From: Rhizobium esperanzae
Lineage (GTDB): Bacteria; Pseudomonadota; Alphaproteobacteria; Rhizobiales; Rhizobiaceae
DNA: 64,000 nucleotides
Assembly (NCBI RefSeq): GCF_002204185.1
Contig: NZ_MXPU01000008.1
Location: forward strand, 124,001 to 188,000
Reading direction: 5' to 3'
Each line of letters opens with the position of its first letter. The stretch's first letter is position 1. Of the stretch, positions 24,639 to 32,983 are shown piece by piece. Position numbers and translations under genes: made by a program. A model generated the notes under the pieces. The model was given only the letters and a program-made list of their open reading frames with translations. It searched no databases and was not told where the DNA came from.

Positions 24639-25709
24639 TTACTTGGTCAGCAGCTTGTCGAAGAGCGCCTTGTCGTAGTCCGAATAGATATAGCCGTCGG
24701 CCGGGAACTTGTCGGCGCGCGCGAGATAGCTGCCGATCGAGCTGTCGTCGATAACAGGCAGTGGCACCTTGACGAAGGCAGGGACATCCTTGCCTTGCAG
24801 CGCCTGGACGGCGGTATAGACGGAAAGCGCGCCGAGCCAGTTGGGCTGCATCGTCGCCCAGCCCTTCAGCCCCTTCTCCTTCCAGAGTTCGAGGAATTGG
24901 CGGGCATTTTCCCCTGTCGTCGGCACCTGATCGCGGCCCTGACGCTCGAAGGCAAGAACGGAGCCGGCCGACAAGGCGCCGCCGAGCGACAGCACGCCAT
25001 CGATTTCCGGATTGGCGAAAAGCAGGCTTGTCATCGCTTCCTGTGCCGGCGCGACATTATATTCCGTGTTGGTCTCGGTGATCACCTGGATGCCTGGGTT
25101 GGCATCGAGAACCGGCTGGGCACCCTTGCGGCGGTCGTCGCTCACCGAAATGCCGGCAGGGCCGTTCATGACGATGATCTTGCCCTTGCCGCCGAGCTGG
25201 CTGACCATCCACTTGGCAGCCGTCGCGCCCCATTCGTTGGAATCGGTGTTGATCTTCGCCGTCACCTTGTCGGTATTGACCAGGCTGTCGAAATTCACCA
25301 CCGCGATACCCTTGTCGCAGGCGTCGGAGATGACGCGGTCGAGAGCGGTGGAGGAACCGGCGATTACGACGATGGCGTCGACATTGGCGTCGATCATCGA
25401 CTGGATATGCTGGATCTGTGTCTGGGCATTGCCCTGCGCGTCTGTGATCATCAGGTCTTTGACGAGGCCCGCCTTTTTCAACTCCTCCACTTCAGCCGTG
25501 ATCGTGCCTTCGGTCTGTTTCATCCAGGTCGGCACCGAATAGATATTCGCCCAGCCGATCGTGAAAGGCGCCTTCCTGTCACCCTTGATGCAATTAGCGG
25601 CAGCCGAGGCCGAGCCGGTGGAAAGAACGAGAAGGGCGGCAGCAGCGGCAGCGCCGGCGAGAAGCCGGCGGCGAGGCGAGGCGGAAATGCTGTTTTCAGA
25701 ATTTTTCAT
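24639..25709 (-). CDS. CUT2-type ABC substrate-binding protein
   Basis: A 356-residue periplasmic binding protein of the Peripla_BP_4 family. The signal region contains an arginine run (SASPRRRLLAGAAAAAALLVL), so Sec or Tat export is possible; the mature part starts near ANCIKGDRKAPFTIGWANIYS. It opens the reverse operon that continues through the ATPase, two permeases and four enzymes to 17522. Binding proteins of this subtype accept sugars, sugar acids, amino-sugar compounds or autoinducer-like molecules, so the ligand is open. Confidence 0.9.
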   Translation of the reverse strand: MKNSENSISASPRRRLLAGAAAAAALLVLSTGSASAAANCIKGDRKAPFTIGWANIYSVPTWMKQTEGTITAEVEELKKAGLVKDLMITDAQGNAQTQIQHIQSMIDANVDAIVVIAGSSTALDRVISDACDKGIAVVNFDSLVNTDKVTAKINTDSNEWGATAAKWMVSQLGGKGKIIVMNGPAGISVSDDRRKGAQPVLDANPGIQVITETNTEYNVAPAQEAMTSLLFANPEIDGVLSLGGALSAGSVLAFERQGRDQVPTTGENARQFLELWKEKGLKGWATMQPNWLGALSVYTAVQALQGKDVPAFVKVPLPVIDDSSIGSYLARADKFPADGYIYSDYDKALFDKLLTK

Positions 25710-25731
25710 GTCGATCCCCTTTTTTGTGTGG

Positions 25732-25746
25732 AAGCGTTAAACGCTT
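25732..25746. promoter_or_regulatory. Perfect 15-bp palindrome in the leader of the ABC operon
   Basis: AAGCGTTAAACGCTT is a perfect dyad with a single central base, 23-37 bp upstream of the binding-protein start. Read on the minus strand, TTGGAC and GTTTAA are spaced 17 bp apart and the palindrome covers the second, so it could block a promoter. The form is like LacI-family operators although the nearest regulator is IclR. Confidence 0.5.
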
Positions 25747-25766
25747 GCCATCTGTTTTTGTCCAAT

Positions 25767-25785
25767 ATAATGTACACATGATCTA
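25767..25785. promoter_or_regulatory. 19-bp candidate IclR site in the divergent promoter region
   Basis: ATAATGTACACATGATCTA matches 16 of 19 bases of the site at 16266-16284. It lies 58-76 bp upstream of the binding-protein start, upstream of the presumed -35 on the minus strand, and about 150 bp before the likely IclR start. It is the best candidate for the IclR binding site. Confidence 0.5.
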
Positions 25786-25933
25786 AATACCGGACGCGCC
25801 GATCTTATGCCGATTTTTCCGCCTCGCAAGAGGGATGAAAAAAATTTTCGTCGGCCGGGAACAACAGGATCGGTTGACAGATGCGGCGGAGGGTTTGAAA
25901 AGCTTGGCCGAACAGAAATTGGGATCGACAGCA

Positions 25934-26719
25934 ATGGACGCAATTCAGGACGAAGCAATCGGCAAGCGTGCCCGAGGGCTCGACCGCGCCTTCGAAATCC
26001 TCGATTTCCTGCGCCAGAAGCGGCTGGCTTTGAAGCCGAATGAAATCGCAGCGCAGATCGGCGCACCGCGCTCATCGGTTTACGAGCTCGTCAACCTGCT
26101 GCTGAGCAATGGCATTCTCGAATTCACCGGCGGCGAGGGGCGCGTCTACCTCGGCCGTAAGCTCTATTTCCTCGGCGCCGCCTATGAAAACCATTTCGAT
26201 TTCACCCGCGAATGCGAGGCGGCACTGGAACAGCTCGCTGACGAAACGCGGGAGACGGCGCAGTTCTGCATGCTGGACGGAAACAAATATACGGTCGTGC
26301 GCATGCGCGAAGGCGCACGGCCATTCCGCATTTCGACCGATATCGGCCAGTCGGTGCCGATCCCGTGGACGGCCTCCGGACGTCTGCTCGTCGCGCATCT
26401 GTCGGATCAGGAGATCCTGAACTTCATTCCATCGCAGGATTTTCGTCTGCCGAACGGCGAATGGCTCGATCCGCAAAGCTTCATCGTCGAGGTCCGCCAG
26501 GCCGAGCGAGAAGGTCTCTTCACCTTCAACAGCATCGTCGACAGCTTTACCCATTGTTTTGCCGTGCCGGTGCGGGGCGAGGAGGGTCATGCGGCTGCAA
26601 CGCTCTGCCTGGTCACGCCGCGCGACGACGGCATCGCGAACCGCGACCGCTACCTCGACTGCCTGAAAAAGGCCGCCACCGGTCTGGAGCATGCCCCGGC
26701 CCGGCCGAAACGGGGCTGA
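25934..26719 (+). CDS. IclR family transcriptional regulator
   Basis: A regulator of about 261 residues from the ATG at 25934 (MDAIQDEAIGKRARGLDRAF); an ATG at 25835 would add 33 residues but its GAGGG lies directly against the start codon. The winged helix-turn-helix spans about residues 14-75 (LKPNEIAAQIGAPRSSVYELVNLL), followed by the IclR effector domain with VPIPWTASGRLLVAHL and CFAVPVRGEEGHAAATL. IclR proteins act as repressors or activators on aromatic, sugar-acid or glyoxylate pathways. It is divergent from the importer operon ending at 17522, the natural target. Confidence 0.87.
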   Translation: MDAIQDEAIGKRARGLDRAFEILDFLRQKRLALKPNEIAAQIGAPRSSVYELVNLLLSNGILEFTGGEGRVYLGRKLYFLGAAYENHFDFTRECEAALEQLADETRETAQFCMLDGNKYTVVRMREGARPFRISTDIGQSVPIPWTASGRLLVAHLSDQEILNFIPSQDFRLPNGEWLDPQSFIVEVRQAEREGLFTFNSIVDSFTHCFAVPVRGEEGHAAATLCLVTPRDDGIANRDRYLDCLKKAATGLEHAPARPKRG

Positions 26720-26792
26720 TACCCGGGACACGAACACGCATTGATCGCCGGCGACACTTCCTGCGGGAAGCCGCACCGAGCCGCGTGCTTCC

Positions 26793-26915
26793 TTAAATCA
26801 TAGCGCGCTCGCGCTCGTTCTCTGCCGCGTGCATATCGAAGAGCCGCCGCAGGATGAGCCATGTCTCGTTGCGCGCTTCGATGTTGATTTCCAGTTTCAG
26901 CCCAATCCCGCAAAT
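26793..26915 (-). pseudogene. Short orphan frame, possible gene remnant
   Basis: Within the 301-bp gap between the IclR and monooxygenase genes, the minus strand reads a clean coding-like stretch with LEINIEARNETWLILRRLF and a charged end before TAA. An in-frame TAG lies just upstream and there is no ATG with a ribosome-binding site, so it looks like the 3' end of a decayed gene. I do not recognise the family. The rest of the gap holds the operator-like dyad at 26953. Confidence 0.25.
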
Positions 26916-26952
26916 CTATTCACTCTTCTCCCGAAACTACGGAATGAAGTTT

Positions 26953-26971
26953 CTCTATGAAATTTATAGAG
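26953..26971. promoter_or_regulatory. Palindromic site upstream of the monooxygenase operon
   Basis: A 19-bp dyad, CTCTATGAAATTTATAGAG, with 6-bp perfect outer arms and one internal mismatch, ends 49 bp before the monooxygenase start. The AT-rich surroundings (TAGGTATCTTAAC) look like a promoter. No regulator is encoded in this block, so a global factor, perhaps sulfur-responsive, may bind. Confidence 0.4.
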
Positions 26972-27020
26972 TAGGTATCTTAACATTCCGACGACAGACG
27001 GAAAACGGAGAGGATGCGAA

Positions 27021-28373
27021 ATGACACGGAAAATCAGGCTTGGGGCATTTCTTCCCGGCGGCGGACAGCATGTTGCGTCGTGGCGGCATCCCGACCAGCC
27101 GGTCGACGGCGCGACCAGTTTCCAGTTTCACAAGCAGCTCGCCCTGACGGCGGAACGCGGCCTCTTCGATGCCTACTTCCTGGCCGATGGATTGGCCGTC
27201 GGTTTCGGTGGAGCGCGTGAAGGCGGCAACGCCCGGGTGGCCGGCTTCGAGCCCGTCACCTTGTTCTCCGCTCTTGCGCCTCTCACCACCCATCTCGGCT
27301 TCATCGCGACCTCCTCAACCACCTATGAGGAGCCTTATACGACCGCCCGCAAGTTCGCTTCGCTGGACCTGATTTCGGATGGCCGCGCCGGCTGGAACGT
27401 GGTGACCACGACGGGCGACCTCACGGCGCAGAACTTCAACCGTGAAACCCAGCTTCCGCATGCCGAACGATATCGCCGCGCCGCCGAGCATGTCGATGTC
27501 GTCCGCAAACTCTGGGAGAGCTTCGAGGACGACGCATTCATCCGCGACAAGGAGACCGGCGTCTTCTTCGATCCGGCGAAGCTGCACGACACCGACCACC
27601 GCGGCGAGCATTTCAGCGTGCGCGGTCCACTCAACGTCTCGCGCTCGCCGCAGGGGCACCCGGTCATCGTGCAGGCAGGACAGTCGGAAGACGGGCGCGG
27701 GCTCGCCGCAGCAACCGCCGAAGTCATCTTCACCGCCCACCAGCATATCGAAACCGCCCAGGAGTTTTATCGGGACATCAAGGCACGCGCCCGTGGTCTC
27801 GGTCGAAATCCCGATCACATCCTGGTTATGCCCGGCGTCTCCGCTTTCGTCGGCAGGACCGAAGCCGAGGCACGCGAAAAATACGAACGTCTGACCTCGC
27901 TGATCGTCGAAGAAGACGGGATCGGCCTCCTCAACGGCCTGACCGGCGGCACGCTCGACCTGCACGGTTACGATCTCGACGGGCCTCTTCCGCCCGCACC
28001 GCCGACCGAAGGCATGAAGAGCCGCCAGGCCCTCATCCGCCAGATCGCCGACGAAAACAACTTCACCATCCGCCAGCTCTACCAGTGGATCGCCTCAGCC
28101 CGCGGCCACTACACGATCGTCGGCACGGCCGAGCAGATCGCCGATACGCTGCAGACATGGTTCGAGAACGAAGCGGCCGACGGCTTCAACATTTTGCCGC
28201 CCTGGCTGCCGACGGCGCTCGACGACTTCGTCGATCTGGTCATTCCGGAACTGCAGCGCCGCGGCCTGTTCCGCACAGCCTATGAAGGCAAGACGCTCCG
28301 GGAAAACCTCGGCCTGCCTTTCCCGACCAACCGATGGGCTGCGGGGCGCGCAGCTCTCCAGGCAGCAGAGTGA
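27021..28373 (+). CDS. LLM-class flavin-dependent monooxygenase (NtaA/SnaA/DszA family)
   Basis: A 450-residue flavin-dependent monooxygenase of the bacterial luciferase superfamily. The N-terminus RKIRLGAFLPGGGQHVASWRH, the FDAYFLADGL segment and SDGRAGWNVVTT with AERYRRAAEHVDVVRKLW are hallmarks of the nitrilotriacetate and alkanesulfonate/dibenzothiophene sulfone group. It needs reduced FMN from a separate reductase, which is not encoded nearby. The operon continues with an SsuABC-like importer, so a sulfonate, sulfur ester or thioether source is likely. Pattern points to sulfur scavenging, but a C-N cleaving role is possible. Confidence 0.9.
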   Translation: MTRKIRLGAFLPGGGQHVASWRHPDQPVDGATSFQFHKQLALTAERGLFDAYFLADGLAVGFGGAREGGNARVAGFEPVTLFSALAPLTTHLGFIATSSTTYEEPYTTARKFASLDLISDGRAGWNVVTTTGDLTAQNFNRETQLPHAERYRRAAEHVDVVRKLWESFEDDAFIRDKETGVFFDPAKLHDTDHRGEHFSVRGPLNVSRSPQGHPVIVQAGQSEDGRGLAAATAEVIFTAHQHIETAQEFYRDIKARARGLGRNPDHILVMPGVSAFVGRTEAEAREKYERLTSLIVEEDGIGLLNGLTGGTLDLHGYDLDGPLPPAPPTEGMKSRQALIRQIADENNFTIRQLYQWIASARGHYTIVGTAEQIADTLQTWFENEAADGFNILPPWLPTALDDFVDLVIPELQRRGLFRTAYEGKTLRENLGLPFPTNRWAAGRAALQAAE

Positions 28374-28383
28374 GGAGCGATCC

Positions 28384-29235
28384 ATGGCTTATGAAATCAA
28401 TCAGGTCCTTCCAAGAAGCTTCGGCCGCCTGAAGAGCGGCGAAAGCAATAGGCCCACTTTCGCGTCGCAAGTGCGCGGTGTGCTCGCATCGCTTCTGCCG
28501 CGCTACGGTCTGCTCATCGCCTTCCTCTTGCTCTGGCAGGTTTCGAGCACCAGGGGCTGGATCAATCCCGCCATTTTCCCGCCCTTGAACGTGATCCTGT
28601 CGGCTCTCTGGACCAACCTTTCCAATGGCGCCTTGCTCGACGACATCGCCATCAGCCTGCAGCGATCCGGCACCGCCTTCGCCTTTGCCGTCGTGGTCGG
28701 TATTCCGCTCGGCCTGTTCATGGGCCAGTTTCGGGCCGTCGAGCAGGCGCTAGACCCGATCCTGCAGCTCTTCCGCCAGACCTCGGCGCTGGCGCTCTAT
28801 CCGGTTTTCATCCTGCTGCTCGGCCTCGGCGAAACCTCGAAGATCTTCGTGATCTTCTGGGCGACGCTGTTTCCGGTGCTGCTCGCCACCATCGGCGGCG
28901 TCAAGGAGGTGGATCAGAAGCTCATCGAGATGGCGCGGACCTACGGCGCCGGATCGCTGACCGTTTTCCGCCGCGTCATCCTGCCGGCCTCCGTTCCCGC
29001 AATCTTCGTCGGCCTGCGCCTCTCGGCGACGACTGCGCTTCTGCTGCTGATCGCTGCCGAGATGATCGGCGCCAACAAGGGCATCGGCTTCCAGGTGATG
29101 AACGCCCAGTACAATTTCCAGATCCCGCTGATGTTTGCGGCGATCCTGCTGCTCGCCTTCCTCGGGCTAGCCGCCAATGCCCTGCTCGTTCTCCTGCAGC
29201 GCCGCCTGTGCCGCTGGTCGCAGCCGAGCACCTGA
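28384..29235 (+). CDS. ABC transporter permease, SsuC/TauC/NrtB-like
   Basis: A 283-residue inner-membrane permease with about six hydrophobic segments and the coupling loop EMARTYGAGSLTVFRRVILP. The start at 28384 follows GAGGAGCG; a longer frame from 28282 overlaps the monooxygenase. The N-terminal 35 residues are polar and cytoplasmic. The permease lies 10 bp after the monooxygenase. In this family the channel is a homodimer. Confidence 0.9.
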   Translation: MAYEINQVLPRSFGRLKSGESNRPTFASQVRGVLASLLPRYGLLIAFLLLWQVSSTRGWINPAIFPPLNVILSALWTNLSNGALLDDIAISLQRSGTAFAFAVVVGIPLGLFMGQFRAVEQALDPILQLFRQTSALALYPVFILLLGLGETSKIFVIFWATLFPVLLATIGGVKEVDQKLIEMARTYGAGSLTVFRRVILPASVPAIFVGLRLSATTALLLLIAAEMIGANKGIGFQVMNAQYNFQIPLMFAAILLLAFLGLAANALLVLLQRRLCRWSQPST

Positions 29236-29274
29236 CCGCTTCCACCGATTTTCCTCTTCCCGAAAGGACCTCCC

Positions 29275-30258
29275 ATGACCTTCCATCCCCGCAACCTTCT
29301 CCTGCCGGCCGTGATCGCACTCGGTCTTGCCACGCCGGCCGCCGCCGCCGAGGCAGTGAAGCTGCGCTATCTCGCGAGCCAGGGCGGTCTTGCCGCCCAT
29401 GAACTCGCCGAAGAGCTCGGTTATTTCAAAGACACCGGCATTACGTTTGAGAATGTCGGCTATGCCCAGGGTGGCCCGGCCTCTCTCATCGCTCTTGCAT
29501 CCGGCGACGTGGAGATCGGCAGCGCCGCCACCTCCGCCGTGCTGAACTCGATCATCGGCGGCAATGATTTCGTCGCCGCCTACCCATCGAACGGCATCAA
29601 TGACGATGTGCAGTCGACCTTCTACGTGCTGGAAGACAGCCCGATCAAAAGCATCAAGGACATTGCCGGCAAGAGCATCGCCGTCAACACGCTCGGCGCC
29701 CATCTCGATTACACCATCCGCGAAGCCCTGCATTCGGTCGGCCTGCCGAGCGACTCCGCCAACCAGGTCGTCGTTCCCGGGCCGCAACTCGAGCAGGTGC
29801 TGCGCTCCAAGCAGGTCGATATCGCCGCCTTCGGCTACTGGCAGACGACCTTCGAGGGTGCGGCTCTGAAGAACGGCGGCCTGCGTGCGGTTTTCGACGA
29901 TACCGACGTCCTCGGCGACATCGCCGGTGGCTTCGTGGTCCTGCGTCGCGATTTCATTCAGCAGCATCCCGAGGCTGCGAAGATCTTCGTCGAGCAGTCG
30001 GCTCGCGCCCTCGACTATGCCCGCGAACATCCCGAGGAAACCAAGAAGATCCTGGCAAAGGCGCTCAGCGAACGCGGCGAGAACCCTGATATCGCGCAGT
30101 ATTTCCGCGGCTACGGCGTCCGCGCCGGCGGCCTGCCGGTCGAGCGCGACATCCAGTTCTGGATCGACGTCCTGGTTCGCGAAGGCAAGCTCAAGCAGGG
30201 CCAGCTGGCGGCCAAGGACATCATCTATACGGCCGATACCAAGCCGGCAAGCAACTGA
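29275..30258 (+). CDS. ABC transporter substrate-binding protein, SsuA/TauA/NrtA-like
   Basis: A 327-residue periplasmic protein. A Sec signal peptide (FHPRNLLLPAVIALGLATPAAAA) precedes EAVKLRYLASQGGLAAHELAEELGYF, the usual start of aliphatic-sulfonate binders. The GGPASLIALASGDVEIGSAATSAVLNSI segment is the ligand-loop region and KSIAVNTLGAHLDYTIREAL the hinge region. The ligand is likely an organosulfur anion given the monooxygenase, but nitrate/taurine/bicarbonate-like binders share the fold. Confidence 0.9.
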   Translation: MTFHPRNLLLPAVIALGLATPAAAAEAVKLRYLASQGGLAAHELAEELGYFKDTGITFENVGYAQGGPASLIALASGDVEIGSAATSAVLNSIIGGNDFVAAYPSNGINDDVQSTFYVLEDSPIKSIKDIAGKSIAVNTLGAHLDYTIREALHSVGLPSDSANQVVVPGPQLEQVLRSKQVDIAAFGYWQTTFEGAALKNGGLRAVFDDTDVLGDIAGGFVVLRRDFIQQHPEAAKIFVEQSARALDYAREHPEETKKILAKALSERGENPDIAQYFRGYGVRAGGLPVERDIQFWIDVLVREGKLKQGQLAAKDIIYTADTKPASN

Positions 30259-30267
30259 GGAACTGCA

Positions 30268-31038
30268 ATGAGCCTCGCCCAGGATATTCGCCGCGGAGAG
30301 GTGACGATCCGTCACCTCTCCAAATCCTACAAGCTGAACGGCAGCCATCTGCAGGTTTTGAAAGATATCAACCTTCACATCCGCTCCGGCGAAAGCCTCG
30401 CCATCGTCGGCGCCAGCGGTTCGGGCAAGACGACGCTGCTCAGGGTTCTCGCCGGACTTGAGGATTCCGATACCGGAGAGGTCCTGGTCGACGGCGAGGC
30501 GATACGAGGCGTCGGCGCGGAGCGCGCCGTCATCTTCCAGGAGCCGCGCCTTCTTCCCTGGCTTGACGTCCTGGGCAACGTCGCCTTCGGGCTGGAAACG
30601 AGAGGTCTCACCCGCGAGCGGGCGAGGGCGAGGGCGCGTCACTACGTCAAGCTCGTCGGCCTGCAGCAATTCGAGGCGGCCTATCCCCGGCAACTGTCCG
30701 GCGGCATGGCACAGCGCGTCGGCATCGCCCGGGCGCTTGCCGTCCAGCCGGAAATCCTGCTGCTCGACGAACCGCTCGGCGCGCTCGACGCGATGACCAA
30801 GATCGGCATGCAGCAGGAGCTCGCCCGGATCTGGCGCGACGAAGATGTGACGACCATTCTCGTCACCCACGATCTCGAGGAGGCGATCTATCTCGCCGAC
30901 CGGATCCTGATCCTGCCGCGCGAGAAGGGAGGCGAGCCGCGCCTGATCGACATCGATCTGCCGCGTCCGCGCGACCGCAGCGCACCGGAATTCGTCCGGC
31001 ACCGCGAGGAGCTGCTCAACCTGTTCGGGCTGCATTGA
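30268..31038 (+). CDS. ABC transporter ATP-binding protein, SsuB/TauB-like
   Basis: A 256-residue ATPase with Walker A GASGSGKTT, Q-loop VIFQEPRLLPWL, signature LSGGMAQR, Walker B ILLLDEPLGALD and H-loop VTHDLEEA. FQEPRLLPW is the form typical of the sulfonate/nitrate/taurine group. It follows the binding protein by 9 bp and closes the operon. The CLC gene is convergent 85 bp downstream. Confidence 0.92.
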   Translation: MSLAQDIRRGEVTIRHLSKSYKLNGSHLQVLKDINLHIRSGESLAIVGASGSGKTTLLRVLAGLEDSDTGEVLVDGEAIRGVGAERAVIFQEPRLLPWLDVLGNVAFGLETRGLTRERARARARHYVKLVGLQQFEAAYPRQLSGGMAQRVGIARALAVQPEILLLDEPLGALDAMTKIGMQQELARIWRDEDVTTILVTHDLEEAIYLADRILILPREKGGEPRLIDIDLPRPRDRSAPEFVRHREELLNLFGLH

Positions 31039-31123
31039 AGGCTGCAGACGCAAACGCGCGCCGCATGGGACCTGATCATGCGACGCGCGGCAGTTGCGGA
31101 AGCGATACCGACAAGCCGGCGCG

Positions 31124-32938
31124 CTACTGCAACATGCTCCTGGGTCCCGCGGCGAGGTAAGGCCGCCGATCCAGTTCTGCGGACCTCAAGGAGCTTCGCA
31201 GTCGCAGAAGATCCTTGCGGGCGATCAGACCGCACAGCCGCCCCGACGCCGGTTCGACGATCGGTATGCGGCCATTGTCCGTCGACAGCATCAGATCGGC
31301 GATAAAGGCGACGGTATCATCGGGGTGTCCCACAGGAACCGAAGCGTCCGTTACATTGTCTGCAAGCGTTTGGGCGGCCATGTCCGGTTTTCCTTGCCAA
31401 AGCAGGATATCGGCCCTCGATACGACGCCGGCCAACCTGCCCGCCGCGTCGATCACTGGATAGGTCCGGTGCGTCTTCGCCCGTGAGGTGAAGAAATCAC
31501 AGGCCTCGCCGATTGTCATGGTGACGGGAAGCGTGTCGACATCGCCGATCATGATATCCCTGGCTCGCGAGAGTTCGAAGGGATCGACACCATATTCGCG
31601 GGTGATATGCTGCCCGCGGCGCGCGATCTTCTCGGTGAGGATCGAGCGGCGCAACAGCAGCACCGTGACGGCATAGGCGACCACCGTTGCGGCGAGCAGG
31701 GGAACCAGCGTGCTGACGTCGCCGGTAATCTCCATCGCAAAGAAGGTGCCGGTGAGCGGTGCGCGCATGGTTCCGCCCATCATCGCCGCCATTCCGAGCA
31801 GCGCCCAGAAACCGGGATCATTGCCAGGCATGACGATGCCGACCAGCCATCCGAGAGCGCCGCCGAAGATGAGAAGCGGAGCGAGCACGCCACCGGAGGT
31901 GCCCGACGAAAGGGCAAACAGCCAGATGATGGTCTTCACCAGCAGGATCGACAGAACTGCCGGCGCCAATAGCCGGTTGTTGAGCAGGCCGTCGATGATG
32001 TCATAGCCGACACCCATCGCCCGCGGCTCGATCAGGCCGCCGAGGCCGATGACGAGACCGCCGAGCATCGGCCACCACATCCAGTGGATCGGCAGCGCCT
32101 CGAACAGATCCTCGATCCGGTAGAGCAGCGTCGTCAGCAATCCCGATTGCAGCCCCGATAGGATGCCCATCGCCGCACAGGCGAAGATCCCCCACCAAGG
32201 CAAGGTCACCTGGAAATGGGTCGGGAACAGCGGGCCGACACCGAAAAGCAGCGGGCGCCAGCAGATTGACACGCAGGCGGCGACCGCGACGGGAATGAAG
32301 CTGCGCGGTTTCCATTCGAACAGCAGCAGTTCGACCGCCAGCATGACCGCGGCAATCGGCGAGCCGAAGATCGCCGTCATGCCGGCAGCGGCACCCGCGA
32401 CGAGCAGCGTTTTCCGCTCGGCCGCGCTCATGTGAAAGAATTGGGCAAACAGCGAGCCGATCGCGCCACCGGTCATGATGATCGGCCCCTCGGCGCCGAA
32501 CGGACCGCCCGTTCCGATCGAGATCGCCGAAGACAGCGGCTTCAGGACAGCGACCTTCGCCGACATCCGGCTGCCGCCGATCAGGATGGCCTCGATCGCT
32601 TCCGGGATGCCGTGGCCGCGGATTTTTTCCGATCCGAAGCGGGCCATCAGTCCGATAGCAAGCCCGCCGAGCGGCGGTATCAATACCACCCACAGCGAGT
32701 GCGGTACGGCGGCCAGGGAAGCTGGCTCTATGCCGATCTCTCCGAACCAGACAACATTGGTCACAAGCGAGATCAAGCTGACCAGACACCAGGCCGCAAA
32801 GGCGCCTGACGTGCCGATGATGACGGCCATTCCGACAAGAAGGAGGACCCGCCTGTCTGTGGTGAAATCCCCGGCCTCGCGCCGGGAAAGGCCGCCGGTG
32901 AAATCATGCGGCCGGTTGCTTGGTTGATGCTGAGCCAT
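31124..32938 (-). CDS. CLC-type chloride channel or Cl-/H+ antiporter with C-terminal CBS pair
   Basis: A 604-residue membrane protein. The CLC core spans roughly residues 30-435. It has GHGIPEAI in place of the GSGIP selectivity filter and GPFGAEGP with the gating glutamate at Glu150, which suggests antiporter-type gating; a later SGGVLAPLL matches the third filter motif. Two CBS domains (about residues 455-600) likely bind nucleotides and regulate flux. The start at 32938 (MAQHQPSN) has GAGG 5 bp upstream; the ATG at 32983 would begin inside the palindromic operator. It is divergent from a MarR gene that probably represses it. Confidence 0.9.
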   Translation of the reverse strand: MAQHQPSNRPHDFTGGLSRREAGDFTTDRRVLLLVGMAVIIGTSGAFAAWCLVSLISLVTNVVWFGEIGIEPASLAAVPHSLWVVLIPPLGGLAIGLMARFGSEKIRGHGIPEAIEAILIGGSRMSAKVAVLKPLSSAISIGTGGPFGAEGPIIMTGGAIGSLFAQFFHMSAAERKTLLVAGAAAGMTAIFGSPIAAVMLAVELLLFEWKPRSFIPVAVAACVSICWRPLLFGVGPLFPTHFQVTLPWWGIFACAAMGILSGLQSGLLTTLLYRIEDLFEALPIHWMWWPMLGGLVIGLGGLIEPRAMGVGYDIIDGLLNNRLLAPAVLSILLVKTIIWLFALSSGTSGGVLAPLLIFGGALGWLVGIVMPGNDPGFWALLGMAAMMGGTMRAPLTGTFFAMEITGDVSTLVPLLAATVVAYAVTVLLLRRSILTEKIARRGQHITREYGVDPFELSRARDIMIGDVDTLPVTMTIGEACDFFTSRAKTHRTYPVIDAAGRLAGVVSRADILLWQGKPDMAAQTLADNVTDASVPVGHPDDTVAFIADLMLSTDNGRIPIVEPASGRLCGLIARKDLLRLRSSLRSAELDRRPYLAAGPRSMLQ

Positions 32939-32983
32939 GGAAGCCTCTGCTACGCGAAAACGGGTCGGTTTGTGCAGCGTCAT

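Noticed and set aside
29167..31053. A long minus-strand frame of 628 codons opposite the SsuABC-like genes
   Set aside because: It spans three clear genes on the other strand and has no recognisable motif; it is an antisense artefact.
32938..32983. Earlier start for the CLC gene at 32983
   Set aside because: That start lies at the edge of the palindromic operator and lacks a ribosome-binding site, while 32938 has GAGG at good spacing.
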